From assembly GCA_002007465.1 (NCBI GenBank), contig LNAC01001219.1:31785-95784 (forward strand): a stretch of DNA of 64,000 bases, in the 5' to 3' direction. The notes beneath the pieces were generated by a model. It did no database searches. It worked only from the letters and a program-made list of their open reading frames with translations, and was not told where the DNA came from. This DNA is from Ailurus styani. Taxonomy: Eukaryota; Chordata; Mammalia; Carnivora; Ailuridae. A program made the position numbers and the translations under genes. Below, in pieces: positions 34,841 through 47,355 of the stretch. The first letter of the stretch is position 1; each line of letters starts with the position of its first letter.

Positions 34841-35879
34841 GGAAGCTAGATACTATTTCCTCTGGAGGTACAGCATTGCAGCAGGCTATGGTCAGTTTGC
34901 ACCTGTCACTCTTCAGGAAGTCTTCACAGAAGAGGAAACAATCTCCCCTCTTGTATCGCCAACTTCTGCCAGATCCCTGCCTTCACCCTGTGTCCAAACT
35001 GTCTGCCTGCCAGGTGGCACAGTACTCCTGTGTTTTATCTCAGGCATGAGGCTGGGTTTCAAAACTCCAAATTTTAGGTACCAGCACAGCAATGACCTTC
35101 ACTGATCCTCTGGGGTTCAGTCTTACTACACTCTGACTGGTGCAGGTTTATCCCAGAAAGACAGTTGCAGAATTGGTCAGTGGTTGACAGTTTATGGTAT
35201 AGTGCAGTGAAAAGCAAGCACAAAGTTTTGCTGCCCTCATCATGTACTTATCATACTGTTCCTATGGTAGTGACCAAGGTAGAATGTTGGTGCCCACCAT
35301 CTCTTAAATCCCTGGAGTGGCTGTGACATGAATTCCAGAATCACTCCAATAATTGGAATTGTTTCTTGTCGTGTGAACCATGGGATCGTCAGACCACACT
35401 GCCTCCTCCCAGTACTCTGCTCTGTTTCTGCACAGAAGCACCACTAAGCTTACCAGGAATGACCCTGGTGATGGTGTGAACTTCTAAAACTTCAGATTTT
35501 GAGCACTCTTGCTTATAAAAATAATTGTGGATAGTCCCTCTCCTTTTCCCAGCCAATGGTTTTGGGGAAGAATTTTTTTTCTGCATTCCCTTGCAAGCTT
35601 CTTTAACTTTCCCTCTCTCTCTCTTTCTGTCTCATTTCTTTCTCCATGATAAGCGCTCTCACTCCTCCACAGCACCTACAATTCTCTTCTCCCTCTAACC
35701 AACTCTCTGTAGCGTCTACCTTCATTGATGTTGCCATTTTTCTTCTTCTAGATGTGAAGTTTGTTCTCTAAGTCCTCAGATTTATTTCTTGGGTGTTCAT
35801 AATGGTTTGATATTTATCTAGCTGTGTTCATAATTGTCATTTTCATTGACATTTAAAGTTGTAAGATAATGTTCTCTCT

Positions 35880-35972
35880 ATATATAGATAGATCGATATA
35901 GATGATATAGGTAGATGATACAGATATAGATAGATACAGATATAGATAGATATAGATATAGATAGATATAAT
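35880..35972. repeat. (GATA)n-type microsatellite
   Basis: Interrupted agat/gata and gatata units at the 5' edge of the antisense L1. Confidence 0.9.
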
Positions 35973-37000
35973 TAGTGAGGGGGTGGGGAGGTGCTTCATG
36001 TGATTCATTGGCTTACATGTGATTCATAGGCCTTCTTCAATTCTAGAATTTATATTTCATGCTATCTCTGGAGTTTTCATTTGCTAATGTCATATCTGAT
36101 AAGTATGAAGATTTATGACAGTTTCTAAAGAATTATCAAGAGTTTGATTAAAGGATCAAATTAAATTATGAAGACTGACAGGCAGAAACTATCAGAGTAT
36201 AAGAATTGAATTATGGCAGATTTAAATCATTAAAATCAAAATGAGAAAGAGTTGTAACAAATGAAATTGCTCAAACACAATATCAAATGCAGAGATATCC
36301 AAAAATTGTGAAGTATAGACATAAAGTTTGATAGCACAAATAAAAAATATCTCATTTTAGGGGTTTATGTGATAAATATAATTTAATTAGACTGTAGATT
36401 ATGTGGGGAAAATGACTGCTAATTAATGATACCCTTAAAGATGTTTATTTGTAGGAAGAAATGTAAGAATATTAAAAAAAAAGATTCTGTTTATTTGTTG
36501 AATGACAGAAATGCAGTCATGAGAGAGAAGGAGAAAGAGAGAGGGAGAAGAGTATGTATAAGAAAAATTTAAAAAACAAATCATAAATCAGTATCTCACA
36601 GGATATTGGAGAGATAATAAATGGAACGTGTATGGGTAGTTATTCAAAACTAACAAAGAGTTTAATATGATTACTATAATACTCTCAGGAATTAAGACAT
36701 GTTGAAAAATATTTTTTTCTGAAAAGAAAGTCTCATATTTTGAAAATGAAGTAGGGGACTGAATAAGGAAATGAGGAAATTGAGGATTTCCTTATATAAC
36801 TATACACATTTATAGTTTCCTAGTCATATTCATCTGAATTTATTTTTAAAATTAAGATTATTGAGGTATATTTTACATATGATAAATGTGCCTGTTTTAT
36901 ATGTTCTGTTTAATGACTTTTGACAAAAATATATACTTATGTTATTGCTCACAAAGTCATGAAAGAATATTTCAATTATATTAAATGTTTCTTAAAGTTT
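35973..37000. other. AT-rich sequence with a SINE 3' relic, no gene
   Basis: A truncated antisense SINE-like piece lies at about 36473-36552 ('aaagattctgtttatttgtt' then a GA-rich run). Otherwise no recognisable feature. Confidence 0.45.
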
Positions 37001-37845
37001 TTTTTTAAGAAGGTGATGTAAAGGAATCCTAAACTCACTTCCTCCAGGCACAAACTGAATCTAAGCTACATATGGAAAAATTTCCTCTGAAGAAACCTAA
37101 AAACAAGTTCAGTGACTACTATGCATGCAAACAAAGAAGGTCCTCACCAAATAAGTAGAAGAGAAACAATGGGAAACAATGTCACCCTAAACTCCACTAA
37201 CACGGAAACCAACAGTTGAAAGGGAACTCAAAACCCAGAGCTACTTCATAAGGAGTAAAGCGTTCGGCACCATATACTTTTAAGGTTTGCACCTGAAAGA
37301 TGAGTCTCAAAATATTTATCTTTGAAAACTAGCAGGGGTCACAACCATGAGACTCATAAGGCTATAGTGATCTGAGAAACAAGTCTTAAAGTTTCACTCC
37401 CTCTGACTCACCCACCTCAGAGAACAACATGGAAACAACCAATCAAGGGGTACCCATAATTTGTATGGGAGAGGTTCATTTGCTCCTTTTGGAGCTTTGG
37501 CCTGAAAGGAGGGCATCTGATTAGACAATTGGGTGACTGCTGTAGTGCTAAGGATAGAGACTGCCAGGCAACATTTTTGTGTTTTCCCTATCTCTTGCTC
37601 AACTAGTAGGCAGCATTCTTTTTCCAAATATTAGTATTGGGTTTTTTTTTAAGTTTTTTTCTCTATTTCTTTTCTCAAATTCCTTTCCCAGTGGACACCA
37701 TGTCTACCCTTTCTGACTTACTCTAGCCAATGGGTACCATGTCTTACCCTTCTCCTCTTCCTCACTTTAGCTAGTGGGCATCATCATCACAATCTTTCTT
37801 TCCCACACTCCAGATCACCAGTCTCTCCTGGAAGGAGGTTTCTTT

Positions 37846-38062
37846 TTATTTTTCTTAAGATGTATTTATTTATTTTTAGAGAGAGAAAGAGCATGCCCAC
37901 GCAGGAGGGGCAGAGGGAGAGAGAGTTCCAAGCAAACTCTGCACCGAGTATGGAATATGTATATTGGGCTTGATGTGGGGCCCAATCTCATGACCCTGAG
38001 ATCATGACCTGAGCTGAAACCAAGAGTCAGATGCTCAGCTGGATGCCCCACCCAGGCACCCC
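37846..38062 (-). mobile_element. older CAN-SINE, antisense
   Basis: T-rich tail, GA-rich centre, 'catgaccctgagatcatgac' and 'gccccacccaggcacccc'. Diverged short duplication aaggaggtttc/aaggagatttc. Confidence 0.9.
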
Positions 38063-39395
38063 AAGGAGATTTCATATACATCTGTTGACACAGGTTTTAT
38101 TTTTGGTGCCACAGTTTTTGCAGCTACCATCCAGCTTCTTCCCATGGGTGTCTAGCTCTGGTGGTCAGGAGTTCCTGGGTCTCACATGACTATAACTTGG
38201 GAGAAGCAGTTCTTAGAAGGCTAGAATACTCAGGCCATTACACAAACAGCAGACTGAAATAGACTTCCACTCTTTCTGTGAAAGAGGACAGCTTCATATA
38301 TCGGATGCATTTAAGACTCTGTAGTTGTGCTTTAGGGAATGGAGACCAGTGCACACTATTTTTCACTCTCCCTTTGGCTTCCTATAGCTCACCATTATCT
38401 CTAAGACAGGACTTATACCTTCATCTGGAGTCTTGATTTTTGAGACTGCCACCTAACAAACATCTCTAGATCACTGGGCACTAATTTTCAGTGGGTTATA
38501 TGTTTGTGCCCATAAGACTGTACATATGTACATACTTTAAAAGCTGCAAAAAATAAATAAACAAAATAAAAAGGCTGCTGCCTGAGTTTCTCCATGTGAA
38601 TAGGACTAAATCTACATGTTAACTAGAATCCTCCCTTTTGAAATACTGATAGGTGTTGGCACCCCCTTAACTACTGAGAGCCATTAAAGATAAAATCAAC
38701 TTTTTAGACAAGCACAAAGGTTTGCTAAATAAGATCTAAGGCAGAGTCAAACAACAATTTTTATCATCGATATGAGAACACTCCTTCAAGAATAGGAGAG
38801 GTAAATGTTCCATCTAATACACAGAAACCAGCACAGAAAGTCAAACACAATGAGGAAACCAAGGAATAAGTTCCAAATGAACAAGATAAGACTCAGGAAA
38901 AAAAAAATCCTTAATGAAACAAAGATAAGTAATTTAACTGGTGATGAGTTCAAAGTATGGTTATCTAAATGCTCACCAACTGGAAGAAAGAATGGATTAA
39001 CACAGTGAAAACATCCACAAAGAAAAAAATATATAAGAAAGCTACAAATAGAAGTATTGGAGTCAAATAATACAATAACTAAATGGAAAAATACACTAGA
39101 AGGAGTGAACAGACTAAATGAAGCACAAGAAAGGATAGGTGAACTCTAAGACAGGGCAGTGGAACTCACTCAAAACGATGAGCAGAAAGTAAGAAAAATG
39201 AAATAAGTGATATAATTTAAGGGACTTATGGCACAACAACGAGCAGACTAAAACATTCTACATTATAGAGATTCTAGAGAAGAGAGGGGAAAGGGGGCAG
39301 AAAATTTAATGGCAGAAAATTTCCCTAACCCAGAAAAAGAAACAGACACCCAGATTCAGGAAGTCCAGAACTCCAAATAAAATGAAATCAAAGAG

Positions 39396-39600
39396 AGGCG
39401 CCTAGGTAGCTCAGTTGGTAAAGTGGCCAATACTTGATTTTTGGCTCAGGTCATGATCTTGGGGTCCTGTGATTAAGCCCTCCATTGGGTTCCATGCTCA
39501 GTGGGGAGTCTGTTTGAGGATTCTCTTTCTTCCTCTCCCTCTGCCCCTCCCTCCAGTCATGTTCTTTCTCTTTAAAATAAACAAATCTAAAAAAGAAAAA
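39396..39600 (+). mobile_element. older CAN-SINE, sense
   Basis: Head 'aggcgcctaggtagctcagt', middle 'gctcaggtcatgatcttggg', tail 'taaaataaacaaatctaaaa'. Diverged flanking duplication. Confidence 0.9.
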
Positions 39601-40152
39601 ACATGAACCCAAGGAGACTGACACAAAGACACATTAAATTAAAGTGTCAAAAACCGAGGACAGGGAAAAATACTAAAAGCAACAAGAAGAAAATCCCTAC
39701 TTGCTATGTATAAGAGAATCCCCATTAAAGTATCAGCATTTATTCGCAGAAACTTGCAACCCAAAAGCGAGTGGCATGATACATTCAAAATGCTGAAAAA
39801 AAAAATCCCAAACTTTTAACCATAAACTCTATTCAGCAAAGTTATTTAGAATTGAAAGAGAGTTAAACAATTTTCCAGACAAGGAAAAGCTTAAAGGGAT
39901 CATCATCACTAAACTTGACATAAAAGAAATATTAAAGGGACTTGTTCAAACCAAAAGAGGACACTAATTACTACCACAATAACAATAACAACAGCAAACA
40001 TATGAAAGCATACATCTCATCAGTAAACACTTAACTTGCATGCTGCACCCCACCACTTCCTCCAGCCAGGCCTACCTGCTGACTTATAGGTCCCTTCCCC
40101 CAGAATCCTGGTGCAAACCTTGCCAACACTATGTCTCCCTACCTCCTGTGGA

Positions 40153-40154
<2 letters not shown>

Positions 40155-40198
<44 letters not shown>
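40155..40198. repeat. (CA)n microsatellite
   Basis: About 22 perfect CA units in the L1 leader. The surrounding open frames (Thr-His runs) are not genes. Confidence 0.97.
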
Positions 40199-40200
<2 letters not shown>

Positions 40201-40443
40201 TGTTAAGACTGCACCTTCCAACCACATGTGCTTTGCAAAGTGGCCCTGCTCACTCTGGTCTCCAGAGTAGCTGTGTATCCCCTGTGGAAAAGGATCAACA
40301 CCACCTTGATGTAAGTGTGTGCACCACCCACTACTGTCAATACCAAGAGACATACCTGACTTTCCCAACACACAGAAACAGAAACAGAGAATTATGCAAA
40401 AAGAGGAGACAGAGGAAAATATCCCATATGAAAGAACAGGGGA

Positions 40444-40657
40444 GGGGCACCTGGGTGGCTCAGTGGGTTAAGCCTCTGCCTTCGGCTCAGGTCATGATCC
40501 CGGGATCCTGGGATCCAGCCCCAAATCAGGCTCTCTGCTCAGCGGAGAGCCTGCTTCCCTTCTCTCTCTGCCTGCCTCTCTGCCTACTTGTGATCTCTCT
40601 CTCTCTCTGTTAAATAAATAAATAAATAAATAAAAATCTTAAAAAAAAAAAAGAAAC
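40444..40657 (+). mobile_element. CAN-SINE, sense, full length
   Basis: 'gggcacctgggtggctcagt' head, CT-rich middle, long (AAAT)n and poly-A. Perfect duplication aaagaacagggga at 40431 and 40658. Confidence 0.96.
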
Positions 40658-41744
40658 AAAGAACAGGGGAAAATCAAATCAAGCGACCTTAGTGAAATGG
40701 AGACAAGTAATACACCTGAAAAAGAATTTAAAGTAATGATTTTACATAGTCACTGGTCTTGAGAAAAGAATGGAGAACATCAGCAAGACCTTTAGCATAG
40801 AGATACAAAAGAACCAATCAGAGGTGAAGAGCATAATAATTAAAATTAAAAATACCCTAGATGGAATAAATAGCAGGCAAGAGGAAGTAGAACAAATGAG
40901 CAACCTGGAGGGCAGAGAAATGTAAAGTAATCAAGTTGAGCAGGTGAGAGAAAAATGTTATGCAAAACGAGAATAAACTTAGGGAACTCAGTGACTCCAC
41001 TAATCATAATGAAATTTGCATAAGTATTTCAAAGGAAGAAAAGAGAAAAAAAGGGGGAAGAAATTTTATTTGAAGTAATAATAGCTGAACACTTCCAGAT
41101 TTGGGGAAGGAGACAGAAATTCAGATCCAAGAGGTACAGAGATCTATCAATAAAATCAACCCAAGGAGGTCCACATCAAGAGACATAGTAATTAATGGCA
41201 AAACACGGTAAAGAAAGAATTTAAAAAGCAGCAAGAGATAAAAAAATGATTGCACACAAAGGAAACCTCATAAATTATCAGTGAAATTTTAAGTGGAAAA
41301 TTTGCAGCCCAGAAGGAAGTGGCATGATATAGTCAATGAGCTGAAAGGAAAAAAAAAAATCTGAAACCAAGAGTACTCTATCCAGCATGGCTATCATTTA
41401 GCATAAAAGGAGAGGTAATGAGTTTCCCAGACAAAGGAAAGTTAAAGGAATTTATGACCAATAAACCAGCTCATCACAAATGTTAAATGGGACTCTGAGT
41501 GGAAAAGAAATACCTAAAAGTGAGAAAAGTAGGAAGCATAGAAGCAGTAAAAATAGGTATATTGATAAAAATCAGTCAAGGAACTCACAAAATAAAAGGA
41601 TATAGAGTATGACACCATATACTTAACACATGGGGAGAAGAGGAGTAAAGAATGGGTTCAAACTTAATTGACCATCAACTTAAGACAGACTGCTATATAC
41701 AGATGTTATAGACAAACCAGAAATCAAAAACTCATAACAGATAA

Positions 41745-41845
41745 GAAAAAAGGAAAAGAAAAAGAAAAGAAGGACGGAAGGAAGGAAGGAAGAAAAAAAA
41801 TGAAAGAAAGAAAGAAGAAATAAAGAAAGAAAAAGAAATCCAAGT
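41745..41845. repeat. purine-rich (GAAA/GGAA)n tract
   Basis: About 100 bp of A and G on the + strand between L1 ORF1 and ORF2. The reverse frame 41724-41924 is a low-complexity Phe/Ser artefact. Confidence 0.9.
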
Positions 41846-43395
41846 TTATCACAAAGAAAGCCAAGTTAAGATGAGGGAAGAGTGCAAAGGAAGAAAGGAA
41901 CAGAGCATCCACTAAAACAAACACAAAACAAATAACAATTTGGTAATAAACACATACCTATCAATAATAACTTTGAATATAATTGGACTAAATGCTCCAA
42001 TCAAAAGGCATAGGTGACGGAATGGATAAAAAAACAAGACTCATATATATTCTGTCTGCAAGAGACTCACTTAAGACTTAAAGACATTTGCAGATTGAAA
42101 GTGAGGAAATAGAGAACATTTACCATTTAAATGGATGTGAAGAAAGAACCAGTGTACTAATACTTTTATCAGACAAAACTGAATTTAAAACAAACACATA
42201 ACAAGAGACAAAGGACACTATATAAGCATTAAGGAGACAATCAAACAAGAAGACATAACAAAGGTAAATATTTATGTACTCAACAATGGAGCACCCAAAT
42301 ACACAGAACAGTTCATTACAAATATAAAGGAACTAATCACTAGTAATACAATAGTAGTGGGGAACTTTAATACTCCAATTACATCAATAGACAGATCATG
42401 TAAACAAAAAATCAACTGGGAAATCATCACTGAATGACACATTGGACCAGATAGATTTACCAGAACATTCCATTCCAACATTATCAGAACATTCCATCCT
42501 AAAATAGCAGAATACACATCCCTTTCAAGTTCACATGGAATATTGTCCAAAACAAATCATTTTAGGCAAGAAAAGAAGTCTTAAAAATTTCAAAAATATC
42601 AAAGTTATACAATGCATCTTTTTTGATTACAACACTATGAAACTAGAAACTAACAAGAAAAAATCTGGAAAGAGCACAGACGCATGCAGGTTAAATAACA
42701 TGTTACCAAACAATGAATTGTTAACCACGAAATCAAAGAGAAAATTTAAAATATATATACAATGAGACAAATTAAAATGAAAATAGAAGGATCCAAAATC
42801 TTTGAGATGCAGCGAGAGGTTGTAATAGGGAAGTTTATAGCAATATAGGTCTCCCTCAAGAAGCAAGAAAGTGTTTAAATAAACAATTTTACTTTACACC
42901 TAAAGGAGCTAGAAAAGGACAAACTATACCCCAAACCAGCAAAAGGAAGGAAATAATAAAGATTAGAGCAGGCATAAATGATATAGAAATTTAAAAAGTA
43001 GAACCAATCAATGAAACCAGGAGTTGGTTCTTTGAAAAGATCAAAAAAATTTGATAAATGTTTAGCCAGAGTCATCACAGAGAGAGAGACGTCTTAAATA
43101 AACAAAATCAGAAATTAAAGAGGAGGAATAACAACTTACACCACGGAAATATAATGGATTGTAATAGACTATTATAAAAAATTATGTGGTGCCAAACTGG
43201 ACGACCTAGATGAAGTGAGTAAATTCCTAGAAACACACAGTCTATCAAAATTGAAACAGAAGGAAATAGAAAATTTGAACAAACCAAATACTAGCAATAA
43301 AATTGAATACATAATTTAAAAAATAACAATCAAAAGTGCAGGACCAGTTGGTTTCACAGGTGAATTCTACCAAACATTTTAAGAAGAGTAAATAC

Positions 43396-43587
43396 TGGGA
43401 GCTTGGGTGGCTCAGTGGGTTAAGCCTCTGCATTCAGCTTAGGTCATGATCCCAGAGTCCTGGGATCGAGGCCCACATTGGGCTCCCTGCTTCGCAGGGA
43501 GCCTGCTTCCTCCTCTCTCTCTGCCTGCCTCTCTGCCTATTTGTGATCTCTCTCTGTCAAATAAATTAAAAAAATCTTAAAAAGAAA
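43396..43587 (+). mobile_element. CAN-SINE inserted in L1 ORF2, sense
   Basis: 'agcttgggtggctcagtggg' head to A-rich tail. Perfect 15-bp duplication aagaagagtaaatac at 43381 and 43588. It splits the ORF2 of element B. Confidence 0.96.
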
Positions 43588-46500
43588 AAGAAGAGTAAAT
43601 ACCTATTCTTGTCAAAAATTTCAAAAAATAGAAATGGAAGAAAAACTTCCAAGTTCACTGTATGAGGCCCACAATACATTGATACCAAAAACGTTGAAGC
43701 ACACAACAACAAAACACAACTGTAGATTAATATCTCTGATGAACATGGATGCAAAAATTCTCAACAAAATATGAGCAAATCGGATCCAAAAATACATTTA
43801 AAAAAATCATTCACCATGATCAAGTGAGATTTATTTCTGGGATGCAAAGGTGGTTCAATATTTGCATGTCAGTTAATGTGATACATCACAATAAGTAAAG
43901 GCATAAAAACATATGGTCATCTCAGTAGATACAGAAAAAGTATTTGTCACAGTACGACATTTATTAATGATAAAAACCCTCAATGATGTGGGTTTAGAGG
44001 GAACATACCTCAAGATAATGAAGCCCATCTCTGAAAAACCTAAAGCAAACATCATACTCAATGGGAAAAACAGAGCTTTTCCCAAGGTCAGGAACAAGAC
44101 AAGGATATCCACTCTCACCACTTTTACTCAACATAGTACTGAAAGTCCTAGCTCCAGGAATCAGAAAACAAAAAGAAATAAAATGAATGTTTTAGAATAT
44201 TTGAAAAAATAAAAGAAATAAAATGAATAAAATAATATATCTAAGTTGATAAGGAAGAAGCAAAATATTCACTATTTGTAGATGACATGATACTATATAT
44301 ATAATACCCTAAAGATTGCACTGAAAAACTACTAGAACTGATTAATGAACTAAGTAAAGTCACAGAATATAAAATCAATGTACTGAAATCCATTGTATTT
44401 CTATGCAGTAATAATGAAACAGAAAGAGAAAGTCACAGAACAATCCCATTTACAGTTGCACCAAAATTATAAGATATCTAGGAATAAACCTAACCAAAAC
44501 GGTGAAAGACTTGAAAACTATAAAACATTGATGAAAAAAATTGAAGATGACACAAAAAAATGGAAAGAAACTCCATGATCATGGACTGGAAGAACAAATA
44601 TTGGTAAAATATCCATACTACCCAAAGTAATCTATAGAGTTAATGTAATTTCTATCAAAATACCAAAATTATTTTTGACAGAACTAGAAAAAACAATCCT
44701 AAAATTTGTATGGAACATTTTTGACAAAGAAAAGCAAAATTGGAACTATCACAATTCCAGACTTCAAGTTATATTAAAAGCTGTAATGATCCAAACAGTA
44801 TGGTACTGGATTAAAAATAGACACAAAGATCAATAGACCAGGATAAAAAACCCAGAAATAAATCCACAGTCATATGGTCAACTAATCTTCAATGAAAGAG
44901 AGAAGAATATATAATAATTAAAAAAAAGTCTCTTCAACAAATATTGTTCGGAACACTGGTCAGCTACATGTAGTTTTATGTCCATAATGAAAATGGACTA
45001 CTTTCTTACACTATTTTTATAGAAATAAATTCAAAATGGGCTAAGGGCCTAAATGTGAGACATCAGAAACCACAAAAATCCTAGAAGAGAGAATAATTTG
45101 TCTGACATTAGTTATAACAACATTTTCTAGGTTTCTCCTGAGGCTAGGAAATAAAAGCAAACATAAACCCTTAGGACTACCTTAAAATAAGAAGCTTCTG
45201 CACAGTGAAGGAAGCAATCAACACAATTAAATGCCAGCCTACAAAACGGGAGAGGATATTTGCAAATGACATATCTGATAATGGCTTAGTATCCAAAATA
45301 CATAAAGAACATATACAACTCAACACCAAAAAGCAAACTGATTTAAAAAATGGACAGGAAACATGAACAGACATTTCTCTAAAGACATCCAAATGGCCAA
45401 AATACACATGAAAAGATGCTCAACATCACTCATCATCAGGAAAATGTAACCAAAATCACAGTGAGATATCGCCTCACATCTGTCAGTATGGCTAAAATAA
45501 AAAACACAAGAAACAGCAAGTGTTGGTGAGTACATGGAGAAATATGAACACTTGTGCACTTCATTTTTTCCTTTTTTTCCCTTGCCTTTGGAGATGTGTC
45601 TGGCAAGAAGTTGCTGTGGCTGACGTCAAAGACGTTTCTACTCATGCTGTCCTCTAGGATTTTGATGGATTCCTGTCTCACATTTAGGTCTTTCATCCAT
45701 CGTGAGTCTGTGTTTGTGTAGAGTGTAAAGAAATGGTCCAGTTTCATTCTTCTACATGTGGCTGTCCAATTTTCCAAAAAAAACATTTGTTGAAGAGACT
45801 GTCTTTTTTTCCATTGGATATTCTTTCCTGTTTTGTTAAAGATTAGTTGACCATAGAGTTGAGAGCCCATTTCTGGATTCTCTATTCTGTTCCATTGATC
45901 TATGTGCCTATTTTTGTACCAGTGCTATACTGTCTTGCTTAATGTCCAGAATTGTGATGCCACCAGTTTTGGTTTTCTTTTTCAACATTCCTCTAGCTAT
46001 TCAGGGTCTTTTCTGATTCCGCATACATTTTAGGATTATTTGTTTCACTTCTGTGAAAAAAGTTGACGGTATTTTGATAGGGATTGCACTGAATGTGTAG
46101 ATTGCTCTGGGTAGCATAGGCATTTTAACAATATCTGTTCCTTCAATCCACTGGCATGGAACATTTTCCAATTTCTTTGTGTCTTAGTGAATTTCTTTCC
46201 TTAGTATTCTGTTTTTTTTGTTTTGTTTTGTTTTTTTGTTAGTTTTTTTTTTTTAGTACAGATTCTTAACTTCTTTGGATTTAATTTTCCTTACCTTACT
46301 TACTTAATTTAATTAATCTCTCTTAATTTCTCTTTCTTATCTCATTGTTTTCATATAGAAATGCAACTGATTGTGCATTGATTTTATGTCCTGCAACTTT
46401 ACTGAATTGCTATATGAGTTCTAGAAATTTTGGGGTGGAGTCTTTTGGGTTTTCCACATAGAGTATCATATCATCTGTAAAGAGTGAGATTTTGACTTCT

Positions 46501-46816
46501 TCTTTGCTGATTTGGATGACTTTTATTTCTTTTTATTGTCTGATTTCTAAGGCTAGGACATCTAGTTTTACATGGAACAGTGGTGGTGATAGTGGACATC
46601 CCCGCCATGTTCCTGACCTTCGAGGAAAAGTTCTCAGTTTTTGCTTTTTGAGAATGATATTTACTGTGGGCTTTTCTAGGATGGATTTATCATGTTGAGG
46701 CCTGTTCCCTCTTTCCCTACACTGTGAAGAGTTTTGATCAAGAAAGGATGCTGTATTTTGTCAAATGCTTTTACTGCATCTATTGAAAGGATCATGTGAT
46801 TCTTTCCATTTCTTTT

Positions 46817-47017
46817 TTTCTTTTTTTAAAGATTTTATTTATTTATTTGACCAAGAGAGAGAGAGATCACAAGTAGGCAGAGAGGCAGGCAGAGAGAGAG
46901 GGGGAAGCAAGCTCTTTGCCAAGCAGGGAGCCCGATATGGGCCTCGATCCCAGGACCCTGAGATCATGACCTGAGCCAAAGGCAGAGGCTTTAACCCACT
47001 GAGCCACCCAGGTGCCC
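46817..47017 (-). mobile_element. CAN-SINE inserted in L1, antisense
   Basis: Full reverse SINE. Perfect 12-bp duplication tccatttctttt at 46805 and 47018. Confidence 0.95.
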
Positions 47018-47158
47018 TCCATTTCTTTTCTTAATGTAGTGTATCACATTGATTGATTTGTGAATGTTGAATCATTCTTGCAGTCCAAGAATAAATCCCA
47101 TTTTGTCATGGTGAATAACCTTTTTTGTGTACTGTTGGATTTTATTGACTAGTGTTTT

Positions 47159-47355
47159 TTTTTTTAAAGATTTTATTTATTTATTTCACAGAGGGAGAGA
47201 GATCACAAGGAGGCAGAGAGGCAGGCAGAGAGAGAGAGGGGGAAGCAGGCTCCCCGCTGAGCAGGGAGCCCGATGCGGGCCTCGATCCCAGGACCCTGAG
47301 ATCATGACCTGAGCCGAAAGCAGAGGCATTAACCCACTGAGCCACCCAGGCGCCC
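47159..47355 (-). mobile_element. CAN-SINE inserted in L1, antisense
   Basis: Full reverse SINE, very close to the youngest consensus-like copies here. Perfect 13-bp duplication tgactagtgtttt at 47146 and 47356. Only about 140 bp from the preceding SINE. Confidence 0.96.

Larger units (their letters stand above)
32323..35900 (-). mobile_element. L1 5' half (5' UTR, ORF1, start of ORF2), antisense
   Basis: Right to left: 5' UTR (about 35900-34841), ORF1 (about 34620-33250), then ORF2 endonuclease start (about 33000-32330). The reverse frame at 32408-32689 carries the endonuclease-like F-S-R-I-D-Q-I-L-G-H, where Q replaces the usual H-type context. It lacks the RT and 3' end. SINEs at 33041 and 34637 interrupt it, and a long GT repeat lies in ORF1. 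Confidence 0.85.
37005..40030 (+). mobile_element. L1 5' UTR and ORF1, sense (element A)
   Basis: Starts like a carnivore L1 5' end, 'aaggaatcctaaactcactt'. Leader to about 38690, then decayed ORF1 to about 40000 ('agaaccaagagtactc'-type coiled-coil code and 'aacttgcaacccaaaagcga'). ORF2 is missing because a second sense L1 begins at about 40031. Interrupted by SINEs at 37846 and 39396. Confidence 0.78.
40031..45555 (+). mobile_element. L1 leader, ORF1 and ORF2, sense (element B), defective
   Basis: Leader from about 40031, ORF1 about 40690-41900, ORF2 about 41940-45540. RT catalytic motif at about 44269-44290 reads S-L-F-V-D-D-M-I, that is F-V-D-D instead of F-A-D-D. It ends at 45555 in the ORF2 tail without a 3' UTR, abutting an antisense L1. 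Multiple stops. Interrupted by SINEs at 40444 and 43396. Confidence 0.88.

Noticed and set aside
40131..40613. 160-codon frame with a His-Thr run
   Set aside because: Joins a (CA)n repeat, L1 leader and a SINE.
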